64,000 nt of DNA from Anaerolineales bacterium (GTDB lineage Bacteria; Chloroflexota; Anaerolineae; Anaerolineales; UBA4823), in the NCBI GenBank assembly GCA_025057645.1, contig JANXBJ010000004.1, forward strand, positions 44,961 through 108,960, given 5' to 3'. Position 1 is the first letter of the stretch, and each line of letters starts with the position of its first letter. Of this stretch, positions 40,652-51,071 are shown piece by piece. The notes below the pieces were generated by a model. The model was not told where the DNA came from. It saw only the letters and a list, made by a program, of their open reading frames with translations, and searched no databases. A program made the translations under genes and the position numbers.

Positions 40652-41797
40652 ATGAAGATGTCAAAAAAATTCTTCGCTCTCGCTAGCCTTTTGATCATCC
40701 TCAGTCTTACTTTGGGTGCATGTGCTCAGCCTAGGCCCGCAACCCTAAAGATTGCCATCCTAGCCCCCCTGAGCGGTGCCGTGCCCACCTTCGGCGTTTC
40801 CACTCGAGATGGCGCTCTATTGGCAATTAAGGAGTGGAACGCAAAGGGTGGGGTCTTAGGCAGACAAATTGAGGCGATTGTCGAAGACAGTCAGTGCGAA
40901 GCCGATCCGGCTGTGAATGCCGCTAACAAAGTAATCAACCAAGACGGGGTCAAGTTCATCGTTGGCGAAGTCTGCTCCAAAGCTTCGATCCCGGTTTCCG
41001 AAATTGCCGAGGAGAAGGGTGTAGTCCAGATCAGCCCGACCTCCACCAATCCCAATGTCACCGTGAAAGCAGATGGCACGACCAAGCAGTATGTCTTCCG
41101 TGCCTGCTTTATTGATCCGTTCCAGGGGTTGGTTGGCGCTTCGTTTGCCATCAATGAGCTCGGGGCTAAGACCGCTTTCATTCTCCTCGATCAGGGGAAC
41201 GACTATGTGCGCGGTTTAGCCGAGAACTTCGAGCAAGCCTTTGTCGAAAAAGGCGGTCAGATCGTCGGCAAAGAGACCTACACCTCCTCAGATACCGACT
41301 TCTCGGCTATTCTGGCGAAAGTAGCCGAAGCTAAACCGGATATTGTCTACCTGCCCGATTACTACAACATCGTCAATCTCGTCACTGCCCAAGCCAAGGA
41401 AAAAGGCATCACGGCGCCCTTCCTCGGTGGGGATGGTTGGGACTCCGCTGACCTCGACCGTGCTGCTGCGGACGGTGGCTACTTCACCAACCACTACTCC
41501 GAGCAGGATACACGCCCAATCGTCCAACAGTGGGTCAAGAACTATCAGGCAGAATATGGCTCGGTCCCCGATGCTTTGGCCACCCTCGCCTATGACGCAA
41601 CCAACCTGCTCCTCGCTGCCATTCAAAATGCTGGCACTGATGATCCGGCTAAAGTTAAGGATGCCATGGCAGCCATCAAGTGGGAAGCCGTTTCGGGGAC
41701 GATCACTTTCGATCAGTATCACAACCCGATCAAACCTGCCGTCATCCTTCAGGTTAAGGATGGGCAGATTCGCTACGTAACCACCGTTGCCCCATAG
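40652..41797 (+). CDS. livK: branched-chain amino acid ABC transporter substrate-binding lipoprotein
   Basis: Lipobox TLGACAQ; KIAILAPLSGAVPTFG; start refined to ATG 40652 after GGAGGAG. Confidence 0.9.
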   Translation: MKMSKKFFALASLLIILSLTLGACAQPRPATLKIAILAPLSGAVPTFGVSTRDGALLAIKEWNAKGGVLGRQIEAIVEDSQCEADPAVNAANKVINQDGVKFIVGEVCSKASIPVSEIAEEKGVVQISPTSTNPNVTVKADGTTKQYVFRACFIDPFQGLVGASFAINELGAKTAFILLDQGNDYVRGLAENFEQAFVEKGGQIVGKETYTSSDTDFSAILAKVAEAKPDIVYLPDYYNIVNLVTAQAKEKGITAPFLGGDGWDSADLDRAAADGGYFTNHYSEQDTRPIVQQWVKNYQAEYGSVPDALATLAYDATNLLLAAIQNAGTDDPAKVKDAMAAIKWEAVSGTITFDQYHNPIKPAVILQVKDGQIRYVTTVAP

Positions 41798-41813
41798 GGT
41801 TGTGTAAGAGCGC

Positions 41814-41837
41814 TGGGGGGCGAGGTTTCGCCCCCCA
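41814..41837. repeat. Intercistronic hairpin TGGGGGGCGA-GGTT-TCGCCCCCCA
   Basis: 10-bp perfect stem, tetraloop, in SBP-permease gap. Confidence 0.9.
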
Positions 41838-41861
41838 ATCCTGTACTCCAGAGAAGGCGAA

Positions 41862-42971
41862 ATGAACGCTCAGCCGCCAACTTTACTGGAACGTATTCTC
41901 AAGGGAAAATGGATCGGTAAAGGATTTCTGCTCCTTGTGGGTTTGGTGGTCGTGTGGTGGGTCGGAGGAAAAGCTCTTCAAAGTCCGTCGTTGTTCTTGC
42001 AACAAATTATCAACGGAATCCAGTTGGGCTTTGTATATGCTCTCATCGCCCTGGGTTATACCATGGTCTACGGCATCGTGCGCTTGATTAACTTTGCCCA
42101 TGGCGATGTGTTCATGTTCGGAGCTTTTGTAAGTTACTTTTCTGTAGGGCTCTTCCAACTTCACCTCTGGCCGGTTCGGGTCTTCCCCGGTCTCTCCCCA
42201 ACGGCTGCGATTATCCTCGGCACGGTCTCGGTGATCCTCCTCTCCATGGTCTCTTGTGCCATTCTGGCAATCACCATTGAGCGAATCGCCTATAAACCTC
42301 TGCGCGATGCCCCGCGCATTTCGGCCCTAATCACCGCCATTGGGGTCTCTTTCTTTTTGGAGTACTTTGGGGCTCTTCCCTTCGTCTTTACCCCCAATTT
42401 CATCACCTATAAACGCCCCTTCGAGATTGTAACTTGGTATGTCAAGGATGGGATTCATCGTTTAGAGATCGGCACCGAAGCGCCACCGGGAAGCGTGATC
42501 TTCTCCAATGTCCTCATCATCATCATTATTGTCTCCCTGATTCTCCTTGTGGGATTGAACTACATTGTGCGGCGAACTAAGATCGGCAAAGCGATGCGCG
42601 CTACTGCCTACGACAAGCCCACCTCCCGTCTAATGGGCATCAACGTTGACGGGGTGATCTCGACCACGTTCGCCATCGGGGCTTCTTTGGCCGGTGCAGC
42701 CGGGGTGCTTTATGCCACCGCCTACCCTCAAGTGGTCTTCTGGATGGGGATCATCCCCGGTCTGAAAGCTTTTGTGGCAGCCGTTCTGGGTGGGATCGGC
42801 AGTATCCCCGGCGCCTTTGTCGGTGCTCTGATCATGGGGCAGGCCGAGGTGATCTCTGCAGGCTACATCTCTACTCCGATGCGCGATGCCGTTGCTTTTA
42901 CGATTCTGATCCTGGTGCTGTTGATCCGACCCACCGGTATCTTCGGCGAACCCGAGCGTGAGAAGGCCTAA
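41862..42971 (+). CDS. livH: branched-chain amino acid ABC transporter permease LivH
   Basis: QLGFVYALIALGYTMVYGIVRLINFAHGDVFMFGAF. Confidence 0.94.
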   Translation: MNAQPPTLLERILKGKWIGKGFLLLVGLVVVWWVGGKALQSPSLFLQQIINGIQLGFVYALIALGYTMVYGIVRLINFAHGDVFMFGAFVSYFSVGLFQLHLWPVRVFPGLSPTAAIILGTVSVILLSMVSCAILAITIERIAYKPLRDAPRISALITAIGVSFFLEYFGALPFVFTPNFITYKRPFEIVTWYVKDGIHRLEIGTEAPPGSVIFSNVLIIIIIVSLILLVGLNYIVRRTKIGKAMRATAYDKPTSRLMGINVDGVISTTFAIGASLAGAAGVLYATAYPQVVFWMGIIPGLKAFVAAVLGGIGSIPGAFVGALIMGQAEVISAGYISTPMRDAVAFTILILVLLIRPTGIFGEPEREKA

Positions 42972-42986
42972 GCAGGAGGAAAGACT

Positions 42987-44258
42987 ATGAGAATTGACCG
43001 CCATACGCTCGGCTTCTGGGTTGTGCTTCTGGGGCTGATTATCCTCGTTCAAGTCCTCGTCAGCTTAGGAATTCTCAGCCCCTTCTGGGAGACACTGCTC
43101 AAGATCGGCGCAGTGATGGCCATCGTCAGCTTGGGATTAAACCTGATCTACGGGTTCAACGGGCAATTCTCGCTTGGGCAGTGGGGTTTCTACGCCATCG
43201 GGGCCTATGCCGCTGCGGATGTGACCTATCGCTGGACACAAATGAACAACGCCTCCGGGCTGACGGTGCTCTTTGCTGCGGTAGCTCTGGTTGGGGTTGC
43301 TTTTTTCCTAACCGCCAAATTGGTGGCTCGCCTGCGCGGCATCGATCCCCTTTCTGCGTTTGCGCTCTATATTGTAGCGACATTGATCGCTGCAGTAATC
43401 GGGGTGCAGATCGGCATTGCGCTGATTGCCCCGGTCACTCAACTCTTGGCTACTCTGCCGCCCGGGCTTGCGCTTCAAATTGTTTATCTTATCGCTGTGC
43501 TCCTCGGAGGATGCCTAGCCGCCGAGGTTAGCTATCTCTTCGGCTTACCGGTTCTCACCCTCGGCTCGGATTACTTTGGTATCGCCACCCTCGGCTTTAC
43601 CATCATCGTCAAGGTGCTGCTCGATAACTCGGACACTCTGCTGGGCTTCGAGGAGATGAAAGGCGCCCGTGGCATGGTCGGCATCCCCAAGACAACCTCG
43701 TGGTTCTGGGTGGCTCTCTTTCTAGTGATCGTCATTGTCCTCTTGCGTAATCTGCTACACTCCAGCCATGGGCGGGCGATTGTCTCGGTGCGCGAAGACG
43801 AAATCGCCGCCAAAGCAATGGGGATTGACGTCGGCCAGCAGAAGACCCTTGCTTTTGTTTTAGGGAGTTTGTTTGCCGGCCTGGCAGGCGGCTTGTATGC
43901 TCATATCAATGGCTTTCTGCACCCCAACACGTTTAATTTCATCCGATCGTTCGACCCGATGATCATCGTTGTGTTCGGTGGCTTGGGTAGCGTCTCCGGA
44001 ACGATCATCGCTGCGTTTACCTGGGCGCTGGTCTTAGAGGGATTTTTGCGCATCTTGCTGCCAACCGGGTTCGAGACCTGGCGGTTCGTGGTCTACCCGC
44101 TTTTCCTGCTGGTCATGATGCTCTTGCGTCCACAGGGTTTGTTCGGCGGTTTCGAGTTCCCTTACTTGCGCCCAGTTTTGCCCAGGCCTTACGTGCCCGA
44201 AACTGAGGAACAAGTTGCGTTGGTTCATGCTGTCGAAGAGGCGACAGAAGGAGATTAG
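42987..44258 (+). CDS. livM: branched-chain amino acid ABC transporter permease LivM
   Basis: LGLNLIYGFNGQFSLGQWGFYAIGAY; SVREDEIAAKAMGIDV. Confidence 0.94.
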   Translation: MRIDRHTLGFWVVLLGLIILVQVLVSLGILSPFWETLLKIGAVMAIVSLGLNLIYGFNGQFSLGQWGFYAIGAYAAADVTYRWTQMNNASGLTVLFAAVALVGVAFFLTAKLVARLRGIDPLSAFALYIVATLIAAVIGVQIGIALIAPVTQLLATLPPGLALQIVYLIAVLLGGCLAAEVSYLFGLPVLTLGSDYFGIATLGFTIIVKVLLDNSDTLLGFEEMKGARGMVGIPKTTSWFWVALFLVIVIVLLRNLLHSSHGRAIVSVREDEIAAKAMGIDVGQQKTLAFVLGSLFAGLAGGLYAHINGFLHPNTFNFIRSFDPMIIVVFGGLGSVSGTIIAAFTWALVLEGFLRILLPTGFETWRFVVYPLFLLVMMLLRPQGLFGGFEFPYLRPVLPRPYVPETEEQVALVHAVEEATEGD

Positions 44259-45137
44259 GTGATGAGCACTGTAACCTCTGCCCCCTCAACCTCAGCCACT
44301 ATTCGGGATGCCTCTGCAGAAAGACCGCTTCTGGAGATTCAAGGGCTGACCAAGGAGTTCGGTGGGCTTAAGGCCGTCAACAATTTCGACATTTCGATCT
44401 ATCCGGGTGAACTGGTTGGGCTGATCGGACCCAACGGCGCCGGAAAGACAACAGTCTTTAACCTGATTACCGGCATCTACACGGCGACCTCGGGCTCAAT
44501 CCGATACAAGGGGATCGAGTTGATCGGTCTGCAACCCCATGAGATCACCCGTCTGGGCATTGCCCGGACCTTTCAGAATATTCGTCTCTTTCCCAACCTG
44601 ACGGTGTTGGATAACGTGCGCATTGCTTACCATACCCATGCGGGTTATGGGATCTTTGATGCCTTCACCCATAATCACCGCTACCAAAAAGCCGAAAAAG
44701 AACTAACCGAACGAGCTCAAGAATTTCTCAGCGTCTTCAATCTCCACACCCGTCAGGGGGAGATTGCCAAAAACTTGCCTTACGGTGAACAGCGCCGTCT
44801 GGAAATTGCCCGCGCCCTCGCCGCTTCGCCGGAGCTGCTGCTGCTTGACGAGCCGGCTGCCGGAATGAACCCCAAGGAAGTCGCTTCGCTGATGGACCTG
44901 ATCCACTTTATTCGCGAACGCTTTAACCTGACGATCCTGCTCATCGAACACCAGATGCGGGTGGTGATGGGGATTTGTGAGCGCATTACGGTAATGGACT
45001 TTGGGGAAGTGATCGCGCGCGGAACGCCCCAAGAGATTCAGAACAACGAAAAGGTGATTGAAGCCTACCTCGGTCGAGGTGCGACTGCCCTATCCCAAAA
45101 ACTGCAGGAGAAACGCGGTTATGCTACTGGAAGTTAG
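44259..45137 (+). CDS. livG: branched-chain amino acid ABC transporter ATPase LivG
   Basis: GPNGAGKTTVFNLITG; GIARTFQNIRLF; LLLDEPAAGMNP. Confidence 0.95.
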   Translation: MMSTVTSAPSTSATIRDASAERPLLEIQGLTKEFGGLKAVNNFDISIYPGELVGLIGPNGAGKTTVFNLITGIYTATSGSIRYKGIELIGLQPHEITRLGIARTFQNIRLFPNLTVLDNVRIAYHTHAGYGIFDAFTHNHRYQKAEKELTERAQEFLSVFNLHTRQGEIAKNLPYGEQRRLEIARALAASPELLLLDEPAAGMNPKEVASLMDLIHFIRERFNLTILLIEHQMRVVMGICERITVMDFGEVIARGTPQEIQNNEKVIEAYLGRGATALSQKLQEKRGYATGS

Positions 45138-45831
45138 AGACCTGAACGTCTATTATGGGGCTATCCACGCCCTGCAAGGGATCAACTTCTGCCTAGAAGA
45201 AGGGGAAATCGTCACCTTGATCGGCGCCAACGGGGCAGGAAAATCAACTACCCTGAACACGATCTCCGGGCTATTGCGTCCGCGGCGAGGTCAAGTGCTG
45301 TTCAGGGGAAAAGATATCACTTTCACTCCCGCAGAAGAGATCGTGCGCATGGGGATCTGCCAGGCACCCGAAGGGAGGAAGATCTTTGCCAACCTTACCG
45401 TAATGGAAAACCTTGAGATGGGCGCCTACACCCAGAGCGATAAACAGGAAATTCAAAAAAACCTTGAGCGCGTCTTTCGCAGTTTCCCTCGCCTCAAAGA
45501 GCGGCAGAACCAACTAGGCGGCACGCTTTCAGGCGGTGAACAACAGATGCTCGCTATTGGGCGGGCCTTGATGTCTCGCCCTCAGCTACTCTTGTTGGAT
45601 GAGCCTTCTATGGGGCTTTCGCCAATTTTGGTCGAGGAAATTTTCAACATTATTCAAGAGATTAACGCACAGGGCACCAGCATTCTCTTGGTGGAACAGA
45701 ACGCCCAAATGGCTCTTTCGGTAGCTCATCGGGGGTATGTGCTTGAGACCGGGAAGATCGTCTTAGAAGGGGACTCAAGCGATTTGCTGGATAACCCAAT
45801 GGTCAAGAAAGCCTATCTGGGCGCCCATTAG
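45121..45831 (+). CDS. livF: branched-chain amino acid ABC transporter ATPase LivF
   Basis: GANGAGKSTTLNTISG; QAPEGRKIFANLTV; LSGGEQQMLAIGRALM; start refined to ATG 45121. Confidence 0.95.
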   Translation: MLLEVRDLNVYYGAIHALQGINFCLEEGEIVTLIGANGAGKSTTLNTISGLLRPRRGQVLFRGKDITFTPAEEIVRMGICQAPEGRKIFANLTVMENLEMGAYTQSDKQEIQKNLERVFRSFPRLKERQNQLGGTLSGGEQQMLAIGRALMSRPQLLLLDEPSMGLSPILVEEIFNIIQEINAQGTSILLVEQNAQMALSVAHRGYVLETGKIVLEGDSSDLLDNPMVKKAYLGAH

Positions 45832-45932
45832 TCCTGCTCGTATTCAGGAGAGCCTCCGTTGGCAGAGGTTTCGGCAAGCCAAGGGATGAGGTCTATGCCT
45901 AGGCCTGTAAGGGCTTTTGATAGTTTCGTGTT

Positions 45933-45973
45933 CTCTGCTCACATCGCAGGCCACCCCTGCGATGTGAGCAGAG
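45933..45973. repeat. 18-bp perfect inverted repeat CTCTGCTCACATCGCAGG-CCACC-CCTGCGATGTGAGCAGAG
   Basis: Direct reading; about 100 bp after livF, no U-tract on either side. Confidence 0.95.
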
Positions 45974-46111
45974 CATTCCTGCAGAACATTGCGATCCTCG
46001 GACTTTCCGCAAACTTGCCCCTTGAGTGGGCTTGAGTCTCGGCTGCTCTTTGCTGCGGAGTAGACCTTGGCGCCTATTCTATAATGTCTCCGCTCGTCTG
46101 GGAAGAAGCCG

Positions 46112-47578
46112 ATGGCATTTCGAGACCTAAGAGAGTTTATTCAGGCCCTCGAGGAACAGGATGAACTGGTGCGTGTGCGTGTACCGGTCTCGCCTCACTT
46201 AGAGATCACGGAGATCGTTGATCGCGTCTGTAAAGGGAAAGCCAAGCGCAATGTCGCTCTGCTCTTTGAAAAGGTTACGGGATATGAGATCCCGGTGTTG
46301 ATCAATGCCTTTGGCTCGGCGAAGCGGATGGCTTTGGCCCTGGGAGTGGCAAACCTCGATGAGCTTGGGCATAACCTGGGCAAACTGATCGACCCTCGCC
46401 TGCCCGGTTCTCTGGCAGAGCTGATCGCCCGCGGCCAGGATTTACTTAGGGCGCTTCGATCGATCGGCCTGGGACCCAAAAAAGTGCGCCGTGCGCCGGT
46501 GCAACAAGTCATCCTGCAAGGGGAACAGATGTCATTGGCGAGACTTCCTATCCTGAAATGCTGGCCTAAAGATGGCGGTGCGTTTATCACGCTCCCTCAA
46601 GTGATCACCCGTGACCCCCAGACCGGGGTGCGCAATGTAGGGATGTATCGCCTGCAAGTGGTCGATGAACGCACCTTGCTTGTGCACTGGCAGCGCCATA
46701 AAGGGGGCGCGGAACACCAGCGCATCGCTCAAGTCCAGCGCAGGGATCGCATTCCCGCTGCGGTGGTCTTGGGGGGTGATCCCGCCAGCATGTGGTGCGC
46801 TTCGGCACCCCTGCCGCCTAATATTGACGAATACCTGCTGGCTGCTTATTTGCGCGGTGCGCCGGTCGAGTTCGTCAACTGTGTCAGCCAACCGCTGGAA
46901 GTTCCTGCCCGGGCTGAAATCGTTATTGAGGGATACGTTGACCCCAACGATCAACGTCCGGAAGGTCCTTTTGGAGATCACACTGGCTACTACACGCCTG
47001 TAGAAAACTTTCCCGCTTTCCATGTCACCGCTATTACTCATCGCCGTGATCCCATTTACCCCGCCACGGTGGTCGGTATCCCACCGATGGAGGATGTGTG
47101 GATGGGTAAGGCCACCGAACGGCTGTTTCTGCCCCTAATGCGCCTCTTCTTGCCCGAGATTGTCGATGTGTGTATGCCCGCCGAAGGAGTCTTTCACAAC
47201 TTGGTGTTGGTCTCGATCCGTAAGCGCTATCCTGGCCATGCCCGCAAGGTCATTTTCGGTTTGTGGGGCTTAGCGCTGATGTCGTTGGCTAAAGCGATCG
47301 TGGTGGTAGATGAATGGGTGGATGTCCAAAATCTCTCGCAAGTCGCTTGGCAAGCTCTGGGGAATGTGGATTGGAGTCGCGATGTAGTCGTGGTGGATGG
47401 GCCGGTTGATCACCTTGACCATGCCTCTTATCACCACTCCTTTGGTGGCAAAATCGGCATCGATGCCACGGCCAAGCTCCCTGAAGAAGGCTACCTGCGC
47501 ACCTGGCCGCAAGTCGCTCGTATGGACGAAAGCGTGCGGGCGCGCATTGACCAAATTTGGCATCAACTCAATCTCTAG
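46112..47578 (+). CDS. UbiD-family decarboxylase
   Basis: MAFRDLREFIQALEEQDELVRV; NVGMYRLQ; EGPFGDHTGYY; PEIVDVCMPAEGVFHN. Confidence 0.94.
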   Translation: MAFRDLREFIQALEEQDELVRVRVPVSPHLEITEIVDRVCKGKAKRNVALLFEKVTGYEIPVLINAFGSAKRMALALGVANLDELGHNLGKLIDPRLPGSLAELIARGQDLLRALRSIGLGPKKVRRAPVQQVILQGEQMSLARLPILKCWPKDGGAFITLPQVITRDPQTGVRNVGMYRLQVVDERTLLVHWQRHKGGAEHQRIAQVQRRDRIPAAVVLGGDPASMWCASAPLPPNIDEYLLAAYLRGAPVEFVNCVSQPLEVPARAEIVIEGYVDPNDQRPEGPFGDHTGYYTPVENFPAFHVTAITHRRDPIYPATVVGIPPMEDVWMGKATERLFLPLMRLFLPEIVDVCMPAEGVFHNLVLVSIRKRYPGHARKVIFGLWGLALMSLAKAIVVVDEWVDVQNLSQVAWQALGNVDWSRDVVVVDGPVDHLDHASYHHSFGGKIGIDATAKLPEEGYLRTWPQVARMDESVRARIDQIWHQLNL

Positions 47579-48757
47579 GTGATGACGATGAGAATATACT
47601 CGACTCTTGCTCAACTCCTCGTACTCTTTATCCTGATCCCCGCCTGCGCACCCCAATCAACAGGTCAGCCTCCGGCTGCTGCAGAAACCGGCCAGGTGGC
47701 CATTCCTGTGCTCTCCGGCGAGGGACAAGCTCCGGGTGAGCCCTACCCCGCTCCGGCCGAGGTCTTCCAACCGACTCCCGCTGCAGATCAGCCCTACCCG
47801 GCGCCGGGTTCTCCGGTCGTCCCACCGGCTTCCTCCAGCGGCGCTTACCCGGCACCGGGTGAGACGGCCCTCCCGGTGCACGGCGGCGGGGAGAGGTTGC
47901 GCATCGCCATCTTGCCCGTTGTGGATAGCCTCCCCATGGTCGTTGCTCAGCGCGAAGGTTTGTTTGCCAAGTATGGGGTGCAAGTTGAGTTGATCCCGGT
48001 CGCCTCGGCCGCAGAGCGCGATCAGGTGATCACCGCCGGCCAGGCCGATGGCATGATCAACGACCTCATCTCGACCCTGCTATATAATAAAGAGGGCATC
48101 CAAGTGCAAGTTGTGCGCCTTGCTCGGGTCGCTACACCTACATCGGCGCAGTACCACTTAGTTGTCTCCGCAGCAAGCGGGATCGACGAAGTCAGCCAGC
48201 TCAAGGGCGTGCCGATCGGCATTTCGCAGGGCACGATCATCGAATACATTACCGACCGCCTGTTAGAGCGGGAGGGCTTCCGAGCGCAGGAAATCCAGAA
48301 GATCGCTGTGCCTAAAATCCCGGACCGCCTAGCCTTGCTCAGCTCCGGAGAACTCAAGGCTGCAACTTTGCCTGATCCCTTTTCCTACTTGGCGGTACAA
48401 CAAGGCGGGCGTTTTTTGCTGCAGGACTCCAAATATCCTGAGTACGGACACAGCACCTACGCATTTCGGAAAGCCGTGATCGACCGGAAACCTCAGGCGG
48501 TCCGGGCATTTTTAGCGGCGATCGAAGAAGCGGTGGCGCGAATTGCGCTCTCCCCTGACCAGTATGTCGGTGTATTGGTGGAGGAAAAACTGATCCCTGC
48601 GCCGCTGGAAGGCAGCTACCAGGTGCCGCCTTTCCCACCCAAGGGCATTCCCGATGAATGGCTGTGGAATGATGTATTGGCTTGGGCAACGGCAAAGGGG
48701 ATTGTTGCTACAGCCGTTTCGTATGCTGACTCGGTCACGAGTGCACTTTTACCGTGA
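47579..48757 (+). CDS. NMT1/THI5-like ABC substrate-binding lipoprotein with Pro-rich YPAP-repeat linker
   Basis: Lipobox LIPACAP; LPMVVAQREGLFAKYGVQVELIPV; PYPAP repeats. Confidence 0.85.
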   Translation: MMTMRIYSTLAQLLVLFILIPACAPQSTGQPPAAAETGQVAIPVLSGEGQAPGEPYPAPAEVFQPTPAADQPYPAPGSPVVPPASSSGAYPAPGETALPVHGGGERLRIAILPVVDSLPMVVAQREGLFAKYGVQVELIPVASAAERDQVITAGQADGMINDLISTLLYNKEGIQVQVVRLARVATPTSAQYHLVVSAASGIDEVSQLKGVPIGISQGTIIEYITDRLLEREGFRAQEIQKIAVPKIPDRLALLSSGELKAATLPDPFSYLAVQQGGRFLLQDSKYPEYGHSTYAFRKAVIDRKPQAVRAFLAAIEEAVARIALSPDQYVGVLVEEKLIPAPLEGSYQVPPFPPKGIPDEWLWNDVLAWATAKGIVATAVSYADSVTSALLP

Positions 48758-48908
48758 TCCCACCACGATTTGCAAGTGCCCTCGCCTGCGAACGTGGCGA
48801 ACGAGGTCGTCCGCCCCCCGCAGGGCGGGCGTTCGTGCCTGCGATCATCAGCGGACGGGGAGACCCGCCGTCTGACCGAGATAAAGAGATTTGCCGTCCG
48901 GCCGGACT

Positions 48909-49670
48909 ATGATTGAAGTCGAATCGATCACTTTTGCTTACCCTTCCGGAAAACCGATTTTCCTCGACTTCTCTTGGCAGGTTGCACGCGGCGAGATTTG
49001 GGCTGTTCTGGGGCCTTCCGGTTGCGGGAAAAGCACCCTGCTCTACCTGCTGGCCGGGCTGCAATTCCCGCAAAAAGGGCAAGTGCGCATCGATGGCAAG
49101 CCACTCACCCGTCCCCGTCCGCAGACCGGGTTAATTTTGCAGGACTACGGGTTGCTGCCCTGGGCAACGGTGCGTCAGAACGCCGAACTAGGGTTGAAAA
49201 TCCGTGGCTTTTACGGCCCGGATGGCAAGCACGCCCCAACGCAAATGGATTGGGATCACAACGTGATCCCTTGGTTGGAAAGACTGGGTATTGCCGCAGT
49301 CGCCGACCGCTACCCTTCCCAGATTTCCGGGGGACAGCGCCAGCGCACTGCTATTGCCCGCACATTGGTTTTGCATCCCGATTTACTGCTCATGGACGAA
49401 CCGTTCTCCTCGCTGGACGCTCCCACCCGCGAGGACTTGCAAACGCTGATCCTGCAGTTACAACTCGAAAACCGCTTGACCTTGGTGATTGTCACCCACA
49501 GCATCGAAGAAGCTGCCTTGATGGGCAGGAAAATTCTCCTGCTCTCCCAGCCGCCGATTCACCAGGCCATGATCTTCGAAAACCCCGGTGCGGGCTTGGA
49601 GCCCTACCGCAAGAGCGAAGCCTATCTAGCCCTGTGTGAGCGCTTGCGCTCCCAACTCGATCGGGCATGA
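48909..49670 (+). CDS. ABC transporter ATPase (SsuB/TauB-like)
   Basis: GPSGCGKSTLLYLLAGLQ; ISGGQRQRTAIARTLVLHPDLLLMDEPFSSLD; start refined to ATG 48909. Confidence 0.92.
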   Translation: MIEVESITFAYPSGKPIFLDFSWQVARGEIWAVLGPSGCGKSTLLYLLAGLQFPQKGQVRIDGKPLTRPRPQTGLILQDYGLLPWATVRQNAELGLKIRGFYGPDGKHAPTQMDWDHNVIPWLERLGIAAVADRYPSQISGGQRQRTAIARTLVLHPDLLLMDEPFSSLDAPTREDLQTLILQLQLENRLTLVIVTHSIEEAALMGRKILLLSQPPIHQAMIFENPGAGLEPYRKSEAYLALCERLRSQLDRA

Positions 49671-50401
49671 AACGCCGCTTAGACCTCTTGATCACCCTTT
49701 TCATTCTCCTGCTTCTCTGGCAGCTTGCTGCTTGGTGGGTCAATCGTCCCATTCTGCCCGAGCCGCGGACAGTCTTCCTCGCTTTTCTGCGCGAAACCCG
49801 AGATGACCTTCCATTTCACTTTGCTGCCAGCCTGTGGCGCGTGCTTGCTAGCACTGCTTTAGCCATTGCCACCGCTGCGCCGGCCGGTCTGCTTCTCGGT
49901 CAATCCCAGCGCCTAAACCGCCTTTTTTCCCCTCTGATCTATCTGCTCTACCCGATTCCGAAAGTTGTTTTTGTTCCGTTGGTGTTACTCTTCTTGGGCT
50001 TAGGGGATGCGCCCAAGATTCTGATCATCTATCTTATCCTGTTTTTCCAAGTTCTGGTCTTGGTGCGCGATCAGGCCGCAGCGTTACGTCCCGAGCTTCT
50101 GCTCAGCGTGCGCAGTTTAGGCGCCGGGCGGCGGGCTTTGTTTCGCTTTGTCTACTTACCTGCCAGCCTGCCGGCCATCCTGACCGCCTTGCGCCAATCG
50201 GTTGGCACTGCTGTGGCGGTGTTATATGTCGCCGAGCTGTACGCTACCCAGCGTGGGTTGGGCTACTACATCTACATAAACGGCAGCACGTTTTTCGATT
50301 ACCCGGCGATGTATGTCGGGATTCTTGCCATGGGCTTGCTGGGAGTGGGATTATATACCGGGGTGGATTACCTGGAGAAACGGTTATGTCCGTGGAAGTA
50401 A
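49667..50401 (+). CDS. ABC transporter permease (SsuC-like)
   Basis: YPIPKVVFVPLVLLFLGLGDAPKILIIYLILFFQVLVLVRD; overlaps ATPase stop. Confidence 0.88.
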   Translation: MKRRLDLLITLFILLLLWQLAAWWVNRPILPEPRTVFLAFLRETRDDLPFHFAASLWRVLASTALAIATAAPAGLLLGQSQRLNRLFSPLIYLLYPIPKVVFVPLVLLFLGLGDAPKILIIYLILFFQVLVLVRDQAAALRPELLLSVRSLGAGRRALFRFVYLPASLPAILTALRQSVGTAVAVLYVAELYATQRGLGYYIYINGSTFFDYPAMYVGILAMGLLGVGLYTGVDYLEKRLCPWK

Positions 50402-50832
50402 CCCGCTTCCCTCATCCATTGGATAGAACGGGCAGAGTCTCCAACCTGAGCCGTCGTTTGAGCCTGTCAAACTAGCAGCCTAGGGAAAACGGCTTTCGAT
50501 GAGCAGCGCTTCCAACTCCCCGAGCTGTGCAGGTGGAGTGGGGTGAGAGCTTGTGTCAGGACTTGCGCCCGTCCCCTCTTCTTGCCTTGGAAAGGGAACA
50601 GAGATAAGGGCCTCGGAAGGCAGACGAACATGTGCCATGCTTGGGGATGTTCTTAGCTGCGAGTCCATGAGCTGTGTAGGAAGACCCATTGCGATTAGGT
50701 GTGCTGAGCAGGCAGTGCCTAGGGGTGTCACTATGGGGGCGCTTTTTACGTGACAACCCTTGGCTCCACACGGTGACAAATTTCACATTGACTTCCCCTG
50801 CTGGGCTGGTTATAATCGAGGCGACAATTGAA

Positions 50833-50962
50833 GATACCTTCGGGGCAGGGTGCGGTCGGAGACGACCTATTCCCGATCGGCGGTAAAGCCCGCGAGCGCG
50901 AGGGAGCGCACGATTCGGTGAAACTCCGAAGCCGACGGTATAGTCCGGATGGAAGAAGGTCA
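50833..50962 (+). promoter_or_regulatory. FMN riboswitch (RFN element)
   Basis: Conserved blocks CTTCGGGGCAGGGTG, TTCCCGATCGGCGGTAAAGCCCGCGAGC, GATTCGGTGAAACTCCGAAGCCGACGGTATAGTCCGGATGGAAGAAGG. Confidence 0.97.
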
Positions 50963-51004
50963 CTTTGCCAGAACTCAGGCGCGCGAAAAACGCGAGCATA
51001 CGCG

Positions 51005-51041
51005 AAGCCCCGAAAGCCTTTGGTTTTCGGGCTTTTTCTTT
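51005..51041 (+). terminator. Riboswitch expression-platform terminator
   Basis: AAGCCCCGAAA-gcctttggt-TTTCGGGCTT followed by TTTTCTTT. Confidence 0.85.
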
Positions 51042-51071
51042 AGAGAGCGCCTGGGTTGGGTAGGCTCACTT

